From Magnaporthiopsis rhizophila (lineage: Eukaryota; Ascomycota; Sordariomycetes; Magnaporthales; Magnaporthaceae): a stretch of 64,000 nt of DNA. The position numbers and the translations under genes were made by a program. The stretch spans positions 124,001-188,000 of the forward strand of contig PYSS01000003.1 in assembly GCA_003049465.1 (NCBI GenBank), given 5' to 3'. The notes beneath the pieces were generated by a model, which saw only the letters and a program-made list of their open reading frames with translations, ran no database searches and was not told the DNA's origin. This document shows positions 34,172 through 45,998 of this stretch, piece by piece; the first letter of the stretch is position 1; every line of letters starts with the position of its first letter.

Positions 34172-37112
34172 TCAGTCATTCTCCTCGTCCATGGGTCTTT
34201 GCCCAGGCGTCTCGGTGCCCTCGCTGGCCGCGCTGAGTCGCGCGCAGAGGCTCAGCAACACCACCGTCTCGGTCGCGGCGTAGTGATTCAGCGAATCGAG
34301 CATGATGTGCAGATGCCGGCTGAAGTTGACCTCCCACTTGGCGAGAATCTCGTACATGTCCCTCGGCTTCTCGCCGCCCGCCGCCCCGCCGGCCCCGGTC
34401 GACGACGATGACGATTTGTCCGTAGGTAGCGCTTGGATCTGTGCCCAGTCCCGGTCAGACATGCCCGCCGGCTTCACCGTCCCGTTGAGCTCCGGGTCGG
34501 CCTTTTTGAGCTCCTGGTTGAACCACCTGCTGTATGTCGCGAAGAATAAAACGGTGTGCATAAGCTTCGCGTTGATCTGTGTGGTGGGGTGTTGCTCGTT
34601 AATTTTTGTTACTTGACTTTATGTGTGTTGGCGCCCCGCGGCCAGCCTATGGTCCTTGAGATATCCGAGCCTGGTCTGATCGGGCACAGAAATAGATCAA
34701 AAGACACGGAGACCAAAGAAAGAAAAAAGAAAGGGAGGCTTGGACAGCCACGACTTGACCTACCTTGAGGAGCTTACTGTTGGTAAGCATGCACTCTTTC
34801 AAGCACGTGTCGAGAAAGTCGACGTGGTCCTGCATGAGCTCGTCCACGGTCCGAGTCAGGCCCTTGGCCCCCTCCTTTTTCTCGAGGCGCTGCATGAACT
34901 TGTGCCAGTTGGGCTCAATGACCTCGGCGGTGCAAAAGTAGAGCAGCTGCTGGACAAAGACCAGCATGCGCGCCCGCAGAGTGAGCACGCGCCGCTTGAA
35001 GGCCTCTATCCTCCGGGACGGGCTCTTGCGCGTCCACAGCGCCCACTGGTTGTGCGCCTGCCAGTGGTTCGAGAGGAGCGACTCGAGGTGCCGGAGCGAG
35101 AGTAGGTACCGGAATAGCGCCTGGTACCGCCACACCGTCCGGCGGCTGATGACCAGCGACACCGGGAACGGCACGGCGTAGTCCAGCTGCAGGCAGTTGA
35201 ACCCGACAGCGTTCCTGTCCGCCTCGTTGGGCAGGTTGGTCAGCGGCTGCAGCGCCTCGCCCGCCTCTATGCCTGTGATGTTGACCACGCGCTGCAGGGA
35301 CTTGACCAGCGGCACCTCGTTCATCTCCACCTTGACGTCCTCCTTGAACGGGTCGAGCGAAACTATCGATCCCGGCTGCCGCAGCACCAGGTCCAGCAGC
35401 GACTGCAGCTTGCTCGTGTTGACCGCCTTGACGGGCCGCTTAAGCTCCGCCGCCCCGAGTTCGAGGAAGTGGATAAAGTAGTCGGACGGGTCCAGGAAAA
35501 AGTAGTGCTTCATCGACCGCAGCCGCGCCGGGAGCGAGTGTGCCGTCAGAAGCAGGTTCATCAACGACTCGTTGGCGTGCGCGTAGGCGTTGTGCACGTT
35601 GTCCAGGAACCGCGGGTCGTCAAAGGTGAGCGGCACGTCCTTGACCTGCTTGCTCACATCGACGCCGCCGCACTCGCGCACTACGTTGAGGTACTTGCCC
35701 GCCAGTAGTACCTTGTCCTTTAGGCTCACCAGCTGGGGCGGTACAGGCACGTCCTGGTCCCGGATGGTGTAGCGCTTCTCCCAGTAGTCGTCCGTGTAGT
35801 CCTGTTCCAGCCGCTCCCGTCGTATGCTCTTCTGCTCCTTGACCAGGAACTCGGAGTGGGGGTCATTGATGGCTCCATGGTGCAGCCATTCGTTGAGCAT
35901 GGCCATGTAGGGCCTGCTGGCATCCCTGAGCAAAGTTGTCAGGACATCCCGGGCGGCGGGGTCTCCGGACATGGATTCTAGCCTGGCCGTTATTATGGCT
36001 AGGACAGCACCGCCCTTGGAGATCTTCTTTGCCGCCATGTTACCTGGCATGATGTCGCCGCCCTCCCTCAGCCGGTTGACGATGTTGTCGAAATCGGTAT
36101 CATCGTCGTCGGCCGAGTCGTCGCTCTCTTCGTCGAGGAGCGCGTTCTTCTTGAGCAGCTCGTGCGCCAGGTCGTGCAGCTGGAGCATCATGTGGCCGGT
36201 GGGCAGCAGGTGAATGTTGAGGACGTGCAGCGTGAATGCGTCGTCCGTCAGGAACTGCGTCTCCAGCTGCGCGATCAGCACCAGATAGTCCTGCAAGAGC
36301 TTCCGTATTGAGGCGCACAGCGCATGATTCACTGATCCGAACTCGTCTCTGCTCTGCACGTCAACGAAGGCCATGAGCGCCGAATAATGTGTTGCCACGC
36401 CAAGCATGGATACGGTCAAATCCTGGAGGCTTGGATCAAGTCCCGGGAGTATCCTGAAGGTCGGCCCCGCGAGACGGTCGCGCTCCTCTTCCGGGTTGTA
36501 GACCTTGGCGTAGCGGATATACTGTCCCTCGATGCCCATCAGGACGAACAGCAGGTCCTCGAGGATCAAGGCCTCCTGGGCGGCGAGGGGTATATCGTGG
36601 AGCGGCAGCGGCTGTAGGGGCGCGGGCTGCTGGGAGGTTAGAGGCGGGATGGATATGCGCGAGGCTAGCGGGGCCGTCGTATGGGGGAGCAGAGTGGCTT
36701 CGGGTTCCCAGACGGTCTGGGGTGGCTCGGGCCTCGATTCGCGCGGTCGAGGGTCGGCGGCGGCCCTGTGCTTGCCGCCCGAGCTGGCCCTCGGCTTGTC
36801 CTGGGGCGGCGGCTGGGCGCGACGGGCTGGGCTGCGGGTGCGGGACACAACAGTCTCGCGCGTCATCACATGTGTCTTCTCGGTTCGGCGCTCCTCGACC
36901 GTCCTACTGGAAGGGCGCAGGTTGCCTGAGGCAGAGCGCTTGTGGGAGGTGGATGTAGAGGAGAAGCCGGGCTGCGGCGATGCCTCCCTGTAGCGTGGGT
37001 CGCGGTCGCTCCTGAAGCTATCGTTGGCGCTCATGCGGGGCCTCTGGGGGCCTGCCGCGCCATTTGCCCTCTTGTTGCCGTCGGGGAAGGGTCTGGCGGT
37101 GCTGGACGACAT
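34172..37112 (-). CDS. Gamma-tubulin complex component 2 (Spc97/Alp4-like)
   Basis: Complement join 34172-34576, 34764-37112; 917 aa. It is a core subunit of the gamma-tubulin complex, which nucleates microtubules at the spindle pole body. The first ~170 residues are a Ser/Pro/Arg-rich disordered tail. The GRIP1 region begins near 179 (QEALILEDLLFVLMGIEGQY) and includes DPSLQDLTVSMLGVATHYSAL. The GRIP2 region, which contacts gamma-tubulin, includes VSLVISRRTVWRYQALFRYLLSLRHLE near 660-680 and ends in the second exon with the helix RHLHIMLDSLNHYAATET. An acidic loop (DEESDDSADDDDTDFDN) separates parts of GRIP1. The 187-bp intron (GTAGGT..CACAG) joins SKLLK-INAKLM in phase 0. It is divergent from the proteasome alpha5 gene. 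Confidence 0.94.
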
Positions 37113-37696
37113 TGTCGGGGTCTACATTTGCGTGGGGCTGGCGTGGCGCAAGGTGCGATCATTTGCTATGGTGTGGTGCTGCCCTGCCCCGACCGATGAC
37201 CGGCACCTTTCGGAGTGGGTGCGGCGAGTTGCGACGACTTGGCGAGCCGGCGGAGAAAGGACCTGGTAGAAATAGAGGTCGGCGCGTCCTTGGTTGTTGG
37301 CCAAGCGAAGGTTGCCAGAGAGGAAAAGCAAGTGTTGACGCTGGCGGGACTCGCCCCCAGGCCAACGCGCTCCGCTCTCGCGCCAGCCGAATTTGTGCCA
37401 ATGCCCGTGCATGGCGCTTGCTGCCCCGCCATTGGGAGCAGAAGTTCGCAGCGGGAGCTGCCAGGGAGCTGGTGGTCGTTGGTGGGTGGCCCGTGCTTCC
37501 AGGCTGGGGAGCTGTCGTCGTCGTTTGCTTGCCTGGAGCTCCATGTCAACTGCTAGTGCCCTCCACCGACAGCCTCATCAACAAACTCCGCCGCGCCCCA
37601 ACCGATCCCTCGTTTCTGCCGCGGTGCTTGATTGACACTGCCAATCCATCGAACACTTGATAGCCTCCCCTTCCGTCTAGACACAACACCGCCAAG
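37113..37696. promoter_or_regulatory. 584-bp bidirectional promoter, GCP2 and proteasome alpha5
   Basis: The two start codons point away from each other, so both promoters lie here. The sequence is GC-rich with no clear TATA box, usual for housekeeping genes. I did not find an exact copy of the yeast proteasome control element GGTGGCAAA. Confidence 0.6.
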
Positions 37697-38779
37697 ATGT
37701 TTATGGCCAGGTCTGAATACGGTGAGTCCGGCCCAGCATCCCGCCGCATCCCACCATGCCGGCGCCGCCACCTGCCGCCCCCAGTCTTCCAGCTTTGCTC
37801 TCTTTTTTTGAGGATCGCGCGCTCTAACTCCGCGCAATGATGACTAGATCGGGGTATCAAGTGCGTTCCCACAATATCCATCCGCCATTCCCGTGCTCCC
37901 CCTCCCTCCTCCTCGACCCCGCCGGGGAGAGAGCCCACAGCGCTAACACGCGGCCACCACCCAGCACCTTCTCCCCCGAGGGCCGGCTCTTCCAGGTCGA
38001 GTACTCGCTCGAGGCCATCAAGCTGGGCAGCACGGCGATCGGGGTGGCGACGTCGGAGGGCGTGGTCCTGGGCGTGGAGAAGCGCGTGACGTCGACGCTG
38101 CTCGAGACGTCGTCGGTCGAGAAGATTGTCGAGATCGACCGCCACATAGGCTGCGCCATGTCGGGCCTGCAGGCCGACGCCCGCAGTATGGTGGAGCACG
38201 CCCGCGTCGAGTGCCAGTCGCACGCTTTCAACTACAACGAGGACCTGCGCGTCGAATCGTGCACCCAGGCCATCTGCGACCTGGCCCTGCGCTTCGGCGA
38301 GAGCGCCGACGGCGAAGAGTCCATCATGAGCCGCCCCTTTGGAGTTGCCCTGCTCATCGCCGGCTTCGATGAGGATGGCCCGCAGCTCTACCACGCCGAG
38401 CCCAGCGGAACTTTCTACCGCTACGACGCAAAGGCCATCGGCAGCGGCTCCGAGGGCGCTCAAGCCGAGTTGCAAAACGAGTATCACAGGGTACGCAGAT
38501 CTCTTATGCTGCCTTTTTCTTTTTGTTTTGAAGACAAAAGTCTCTCGTCGCACCCAAAAAAAAAAAAAAAAAAAAAAAAAAACACAATACTAACCACGCA
38601 CATAGTCCCTGACCATCGCCGATGCCGAGACGCTCGTCCTCAAGACGTTGAAGCAGGTCATGGAGGAGAAGCTGGACGCCAAAAATGTCCAGCTGGCCAG
38701 TGTTACCAAGGAGAATGGCTTTAGAATATACACAGACGACGAGATGGCTGCTGTCGTGGCCCGGTTACCCGCGAACTAA
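37697..38779 (+). CDS. PUP2: 20S proteasome subunit alpha type 5
   Basis: Join 37697-37721, 37848-37860, 37965-38490, 38606-38779; 245 aa, the usual length for alpha5. It is a structural subunit of the outer ring of the 20S proteasome and has no protease activity. The start MFMARSEYDRGINTFSPEGRLFQVEY is the alpha-subunit N-terminal signature, rebuilt only by including a 13-nt second exon (ATCGGGGTATCAA). The Ntn-hydrolase fold follows (LGSTAIGVATSEGVVLGVEKR, HIGCAMSGLQADARSMVEHAR, SRPFGVALLIAGFDEDGPQLY). The tail is TIADAETLVLKTLKQVMEEK. The third intron (38491-38605) contains A27. All junctions are GT..AG and in frame. Confidence 0.96.
38556..38582. repeat. A27 homopolymer inside an intron
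   Basis: A run of 27 A just upstream of the 3' splice site of the last alpha5 intron. Confidence 0.95.
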
Positions 38780-39287
38780 GCCGTGGGGAAAAAAGAACGC
38801 AGGAGGAGGCGGTTTTTGATACAGGGATGAGCTTTCTGTGACTCCCGCTCACGCAGAGTCCCTCTTCTGAGGCAGGTCAACCGCGCGACTTTATGGCCTG
38901 AGTGCCTGCCTATCACTTAGGTACCTTGCGCAGCTCGTGCCGCGCCTGGTAAGAGGATGCAAGCTCGGTAAACAAATAACAAACAGCAAGGCGTCGCAGT
39001 CATGATAAAAGGGTCTACCAGCATGACTTGATCCTTCCTCCGCAGGAATCCTGACATATCAAGGCAAATGTCGGGCAGCAAACGCCGTCCTGCAGCCGTG
39101 CGTCTTGATTTGAATGATATTTGTATCATTACTACATGTACCTGAGGCCACGGTGCCAACACAGCCGCCGCTATCATGACTACCTTCGTCCTCCCACCCA
39201 GGTCCTCCTCACCATACGCATCGGCGATTCGGTTCGGTTTCACAATCTTGAGCCGCCAACTCCATCCATCTCCACCGCAGCACATCT
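38780..39287. other. Convergent spacer
   Basis: 3' flanks of the alpha5 and Zn2Cys6 genes. I see no other feature. Confidence 0.6.
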
Positions 39288-42200
39288 CTACTCGCCTCCT
39301 GACAAGTCCAACCTCTCCATGTCCCCCTCCACGGCAATGAGGCCGAGGGCGAAGTGCGTCTGCTCTGAGTTGGCCAGCACGATGCGGCGCTCCGTGTCCT
39401 CGACGCCCTCGCGCTCGCGGAACTCGTCGTCGAGCTCCTTGAGGCGCTCGTCGACACGCCTGGGCCGGTTCCACACGTCCAGGTCCTCGTTCTGCATGTC
39501 GGCCGGCCTCGAGTAGTAAGGGCCGCGGCCCATCTGCGCCGCCTTGGCCCACGCCGACTCGCAGCCGCGCGCGATGGGACGCGCCGACTGCCAGCCCGTG
39601 AGCCGCGCCACGTCGAGGAGCCGCTTGACCGTCCAGACCCTCTGTGCGTTGTCTTGCAGCTGTAGGTAGGTAGGAAGGACGGATTGTTAGCTTAGAGATC
39701 ATGTGATGGGCAAGGAGGGGGAAGAAATGGGTCGCGCTTACCTGGACGCCCGCGACGAAAAGCGGGAAGCAGCTCTCGATGAAGGCGGCACCCACAACGG
39801 TAGGGATTTCTGTGATGTCATCGCAGCGGTCCAAGAGGCCCGCGGCGATCCGCCCGATCGTCAGGGCATAAGGCTCCGTCTGCTGGGCAGCCATGCCCGC
39901 GGCGACCATGGAGATGGGGGGCATGGACGGGTGGGCGCGGTACAGGAGGACCAAGCCCATGTAGAAGTTCAGCCAGATGCCTGCGATACTGTACGTGCGA
40001 TAGATGAGTGCCGGGCCAAACGGCGACCGCTGCGGGAAAACAAGGCCGTCGCTCATGGGCTCGAAGTCCTCGCCGAGCGCCTCCGAGAATGTGCGGAAGG
40101 CCACCCGGATTTCCTCCCACTCCTTCAGCGCTTCTGTGGTGCTGTCCTCCATGTCTATCTCGTCTGTTGTGCAGTTGCATGGGGGTTCTGGCTCGTCCGC
40201 TGGCGGGCTGAATCCGGTCGGAATGGTAAAGGTTCCCGTCGTCGGGATCATGCCGGCAAACATAGGCATGGATTGCCCTGGAGGACCACCGCCCATAGGC
40301 CCGCCAGGTGGCCCTCCAGGACCAGCTGGTGGGCCTCCTTGCGGTCCCGCTGGAAAGCCTCCCGGTGGCCCTCCTGGTGGTCCCCCCGCAAAGCCTCCTG
40401 GCGGTCCTCCTGCAAAGCCTCCTGGTGGTCCTCCTGCAAAGCCTCCTGGTGGCCCTCCCGGTGGCCCTCCTTGCCTGCCACCAGGACCTCCCATACCAAA
40501 CATTGGATGGTTCTTGGCGGCCTTTCGCTTCCGAGCCAGATCTCGCGAGGCAAAATTTGTGAGCCTGCCTAGGAGGAGTATGATGTGATCAAACGTTCCA
40601 TATCTGCAACGTTTCTGTTAGTAACACTGAACCAACCGAGCGGTCCCTATACCTCGGGGACGTTGCAGTACAAGCTTACACAGCGTTGATCCTCCCGATC
40701 GGAGACCTGGGCGCGACCTGGGTCCAGAGATTATAGTCCATCCTACAACAGGCGGAGGGAGGGTCAGCTTCGTACACAAACGCCCGCCGCCGCCACTGGA
40801 GCTCATTTCCTGTTTCAAAGACTCTTGTGACATCTCTCCCGCCTGAAGTTAAACCCGAAGGGAACTCACAAGAGAAGGGTTCCACCAAGAATGCTCTGGT
40901 ATACATCCATCTTGCAGTACCACCAGAAAAGATCTACGATCTGCTCGTAGTTCTCAATGTCTTTTTCGGTGGACATGTTCCGTCTCCACAACCTGTCGTC
41001 GGGGTGGTCGGACTTCTCGTAGACCTCGTAGTCAACCGGCCGCCCCGTTAGCCGCGATAGAAGCTCAGTGTCGATGATGCTGTTTCTGAAAGCAAGGGCA
41101 ACGACGCTGTTATCATCGTAAGGCCCTCTCGAGGCGTTGGCTGGGTCTTGTGCAATGATATGCTCGCGGAGCCGGTAGGCGGTGGCGGCCTTCGTCATGG
41201 CTCGAAGTGGTATCTCTTTGAGAAGAGCGCGGGCTCCCCAGAGGTGTTTGCACCATTTCTCATGGTCCGAGTTCCAGACTTCGTAGAATCCCAGCAAGAG
41301 AGTGGCGGCGAGGGTGGCGGGCGTAGCTCGTTTGAGGGGACTCCGATAGTTCCTTGCGATCCTCCGAAGGCTCAAATGATAGTGCTTCATCGACGCTGTA
41401 GCTGGGATGCCTTGGGTCATAGCCATCTGTAGACTTCCTAGGGCGAGCATTCCCTGGAGGAGCGCCGGGTGGTTCAGAGCAAGATAAGGAAACGTGTCTA
41501 GACCAGCTGTCAGCATCGAACAATGGTATGAGACCACGGGGGCCAGGGGAGAGCATGCAAAAACCCACAGGTCCAGATATGCTTGCGTGACTTGGAAAAT
41601 GGCATTTCTTCGGGAGAGAAAGGCACGGGATCGAGAGGATGGCGTTCGTAAAGAGACATGCTCGGGGCCGTCACGTTGATGAAATGCCGGAAAACAGCCG
41701 CCACCTTGCTGTCGTTGAGAGGGGAGCTTCCCGCCCTGGGGTAGTACGAGTCGAGGATTCCTGACCCGGGTTCCAATAACGGGGTTCGGAGGCGCATGGC
41801 CACGGCTTGGTAGTCGCTGCGGCCAGGATAGCCGGCCCCCACGGGAGCGAGATGGCTCGTCTCCAAGGTGATGGCGTCGCCCTCGGCGACATCGTAGTCG
41901 TCATCAGAGTCGATCATCGAGGCCTCGTCGTCGTCGAACCAGAACTGCTCCTCGGTGGTGAGACGCTCAGCCGCCGGTCTTGCCACGAGTTCACCATCAT
42001 CAGCGAAGAGGTCGGTCGCCTCTTCTATGCTTACCGGCGCGAACGTGGACGGGCGGACGGGTGAGTTGGAGGCCATTCCGTCGAGCTGTCCAAGGTACGC
42101 CTCCGGCGGCAGCTGATGAGAGAGTGAGAACTCGGGCCGTATCGGCTGCTGCGGGTTTTGTCCCAGCGGTGGATAAGGTGGAGACGGGAGACTGGGCACG

Positions 42201-42957
42201 GCAGGATGGCTCAGACCGAAGCGATTGGGGATATCAAATGCTTGCTGGGGAACAGGGTAGAGACCGGGCGGCAGATCGACTACAGAAGGGCCCGGAACAG
42301 GTGGGGGTCTAGGCGGGCTGGGATACGGTCCAGCGTATGGTTGAGCGATTGGGCCGGCAAAGGCAAGCGCGGGCGGCTTTGGGGCGATGATGGGAAGAGC
42401 GCCCTGTACGTGAGAAAAACGGGCCTGGGCAGCCACGGTGACTGCGGTCATGGCTGCCATCTGGGCATTCAATGCGGCTTCTGAGGCTTGATTCTGGTAG
42501 CCCAGTATGGGGCCATATGAGCCGCCTTGGAAGGCGCCGATGGGGTCCTTGAAGACGACACGCGTGTTGTAGCCATCGCAATTGCGCTTGGACTTGATGC
42601 AGTTGTTGCAAGTGGGCTTTCCTTCGTCGCACTTTATGCGACGCCTGCGACAGGCTGGAGCAACGCAGATTTACAGCGTCAGAAGTCAACGTATGCTTGC
42701 GGTACAGACAAATGCTGTGGTTATACGATAACAAGTCCCTCGACTCATAGCGCCGGGGCCGTGGGTTGAAGGCTCAGGATGCATCGACAGGTAAGTGGAG
42801 ATGAATACATACTCATACAGCCCGTCTTGGTTCGTTTCTTAATGGCCTTTTTGTTGCCATCGTCGCCCTTGCTCCCTTCACCCTCCTGGTGTGAGTCTCG
42901 GCCGGCTGCAGAATCTTGGGGCCGCTCGACCTCGGATTGTGATGCGGCAGAGTCCAT
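39288..42957 (-). CDS. Zn2Cys6 fungal-type transcription factor
   Basis: Complement join 39288-39659, 39742-40603, 40680-40742, 40870-41497, 41569-42654, 42813-42957; 1051 aa. The binuclear zinc cluster is exact: Cys47, 50, 57, 64, 67 and 74 (spacing 2-6-6-2-6) behind a basic KKAIKKRTK stretch, and the first intron splits the cluster after Cys47. A Pro-rich linker and an acidic patch (FDDDEASMIDSDDDYD) follow. The regulatory region begins near YTFPYLALNHPALLQGMLALGSLQMA, the pattern of the Fungal_trans_2 group. Residues ~679-750 are a Gly/Pro repeat (GGPPGGFA units) interrupting this region. The C-terminus continues with LNFYMGLVLLYRAHPSMPP and an IVLANSEQTHFALGLIAVEGD helix. All five introns (71-158 bp) keep the frame. 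DNA target and regulated genes are unknown. Confidence 0.88.
40262..40490 (-). repeat. Coding minisatellite, Gly/Pro-rich
   Basis: Tandem 24-bp units encoding GGPPGGFA occur three times in a row, flanked by shorter GGPP units, inside exon 5 of the Zn2Cys6 factor. Unit length is a multiple of three, so copy-number changes would not break the frame. Confidence 0.85.
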
Positions 42958-43785
42958 GTTGGCGTGATGCAGCGATCACATCAAAGAGTCTGACCGTATA
43001 TGTAGGTAGGCAGGGACCGTGATGGTAGATATGGGATGACAGCGCCAGAGATCGGATGATCTAGTTGTATGCCCTTCTCTGTTCTAGACGAGCGTGCCAA
43101 CCTGTTGATTTTCTGATGTATTTTGAGATGAGCCCGAGCGGATGATGGCGGCTGATCCTCATGGGCGCCAGGTCGATGCCAACAACACCAGGGTCGGGAA
43201 CCGATTGGTTTGCGCGGTCAGGTCGCCTTGAGGCACACAACCAGGTAGACCCTGGATTGCCCGACAGCAAGGCTCCTAGGCCGAATGGGCGATCAATTGG
43301 CCGTTCTCTGGTCTAGATAAGCTAGGTACCAGCGATGAGGCACCGAAACCGACTAGGTAGTGCCCGCAGGGTTGTGCACGGGCCAGAGCTCCAGGTGGCT
43401 GGCGACGAGGGAGAAAGCGTGGACCGATGGGAAGCCGATCCGGGAGCTGTTATGTAGTGGCAGTGGATGAGGAAGGGCTTGAGACAGGTTGGTGCGCCCT
43501 GAGCCGTCCGCGTCGAACTGCTGGCTCACGGGGCCGTCGGCCTGTAGCACGTCACGTCCAGGCCGAGCCGAGGGAGAGAGGTTTTACGAGGAGAGTGGAT
43601 GGTTAGCGTCGCCAGAAGGTCGACCGCGGATAAGAAGGTGTGTCGTCTCGTCTAGATAGGTGTCTGGATGCAGAGATGATGGTGGGTCACTGGACGAGCG
43701 AGCTATCAAAAGCACTCTGCTGGCGTGATTTCATGCATCTCTTGCTGAAAATTAGTTACTTCCGCTCTAGTGGCGAAGAAGGGAA

Positions 43786-43817
<32 letters not shown>

Positions 43818-45998
43818 GCAAGGACTTGTTTTCAAGCGCGCAAATCCGTGATGTCGGGCTGTCAGCGCGACACTGGCAACGTCCGGCCGGTGCGGTGACA
43901 GAAATGGGCCTCGGTGGTAAGACGCTTAATATCACTCCCCAACAGTCCCCGGCAGCACGCGAAAGAAGCACAATGCCGGAGTGGTGGAAGAGGGGAAGGG
44001 AAAAAGGGGAGGACGAGCTGGGTTCCTGAGAGGACGGCGAGGCTTCTTGGCAACGGGGGCGGTTTTAGGCCCGTGCATGCACACGACCACGGACCCCTGC
44101 CCCCGGCTTGCTTGGACTGTCGAGCAAGAGTGGTATGCACGTCGCGATAGGGTGGAGGAGGTTGTACGAGCCAGGGGCGCAGAGGCATCCATGGAAAGCA
44201 AGCTTGAGGCCAGTGCCGAGCTCGGCAGGTCGCTGCAACAGGCCGAGCTTGGTGGATCGTGATGGAGTGCTGGCCTTTGCAGGGGCGGCGGGAAAACGCG
44301 GGGGTGTTTCTCGACAGCGAACGAACGCCAGCCACCTCTACATAGCGGGGGAACTGCCGGACCCAGGCCTCTGTCCCAGAGCCTGGGACAGACCCAAGAT
44401 GTGGAGGCGCCACGTTGATTAGGGGCCGGCTGGTTCGGAGTAACCCGACTGTGGAGTCACAGGCTGCCACCAGCCCTTGGTACGGACGTAAAGGTCAGCC
44501 ACGGGACGAAAGGACGGGAACAGGCATGGAGGAACGATTGATAGCGTCGGATGAAGGGCTACGGAAAGCAGCGATGGAAAAGAGACGAGCCATGGAAGGA
44601 CAGGGAGGCCGAGCCAAGGCGGCCTCCTGCCCTCCATGAGAAAAATTGTACCTGCCGGCCGGGTACTTTACGCGGGAGTGTCGCCATCGCGCGCCGCGAT
44701 GTCCAGTGCATCAAATGAAGCTGTACTGTGGAGGCAGAGACGCGCGCCCAATTCGGGAATGGGTGAGGCAATTGACGCCTCGTACCACACAAACTACGCC
44801 TAGTTGATCATCGATTACAGCTGTGTGTCACAGCATTAAAAGTGTCATCGAGCAAATAACGGCCAAGCCGACCTTCCCTCGCGACCGGAGGCTGATGGGG
44901 GAGACCGAGCACAATCGTCATTTCTCCAGGTCCCGACCTACCAAAAAACACATCCACCAACCTATCGCTTGATAATTTCCCGAGACAAGGGAAGGCCGCA
45001 AGAGCCATGGCGAAAATTGAGCCGGCGTTTTTTTTGTCCTCGGCCCTGCCTAGCCTGCCACGTGCCTGCACGTAATAGCCCCGGATGCTTAGCCGTGGGG
45101 CCGTGTCGAAGAAAAAAAAACAGGGCACGAAAAGGACAAAGATTTGTGCCAATTTTTGCTTGGCGGTGCACGGTTTTATAGTACAGCATTTGCAGTCTGG
45201 GTCGTCTCCATTCGCGAAGGGAAGTCAAACTGATCAGCGGAGACGCTCAGCCTGGTATTGCGTTATTTTTATTTTTATTTTTTTTTTATTTTCTTTTATT
45301 ACTCCTAGCGAACCCGAGAGCCTCACAGTTGCGGTTCCACGCATGAGCATCCCGAAATCTACCAGATACAAATGAGTAATGCCCGGGCGTGGCCGCAAAG
45401 TCCTGCTATCGCGGCTACTAGGTAGGTACCTAGTATTCGGTACTCATGTGAACGCAGGCGAAGGAAGACTACTTTGGTATATCTTGCATTTGGTGATACC
45501 TATCGGCGAGGGGACTGACATCCACCGAAGGTGCACGAGGTTGTGTTATTATTGCCTTGTAAACCAAACTGTCCTTCGACAGCTTCCGTCGCTTAAATAA
45601 ATGATGAACTATAGCCCATTCTCCGCGGTCGACCGACTAAAATTAGAAGCGCATACTAACAACAAATACGAGTTCGGAATGCGCTCGTAGCGGGAGACGA
45701 GTCAAACGAAAAGGACAACCCATAGATCGAAAAGATGCACAGCAGTTCGTTGGCAAGTTACGGCATGATTCTCTTCGTAACAGAATATCAGGGTAATATT
45801 GTGTCCTACCAATCAAGCAAACCCAACGTCTTTCTGTCCTGGGTTCCGTCCCTTCCCCTTCCGTGTACAGCACTACTCCGTTCGGCCGTAGCAAAAACAA
45901 CAACAGAAGAACCACGCCTCGCAAGAGTAAAAAACAACACTGTAATAACATTGTCTTCTGCTTCAACAAGACAACCGGGTCAATTTTGACAAGCCCAT
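42958..45998. other. 3-kb spacer upstream of the Zn2Cys6 factor
   Basis: No supported gene. It carries the promoter of the transcription factor and the 3' flank of the MATE gene. A26 followed by G9 lies at 43784-43818. The palindromic motif TAGGTAGGTACCTA lies at about 45419-45432. The 202-residue frame at 43862-44470 has no recognisable domain and is discounted. Confidence 0.6.
43784..43818. repeat. A26-G9 double homopolymer
   Basis: 26 A directly followed by 9 G. Confidence 0.95.

Noticed and set aside
43862..44470. 202-codon minus-strand frame
   Set aside because: No recognisable motif, unusual residue mix and no start or promoter signals; likely chance.
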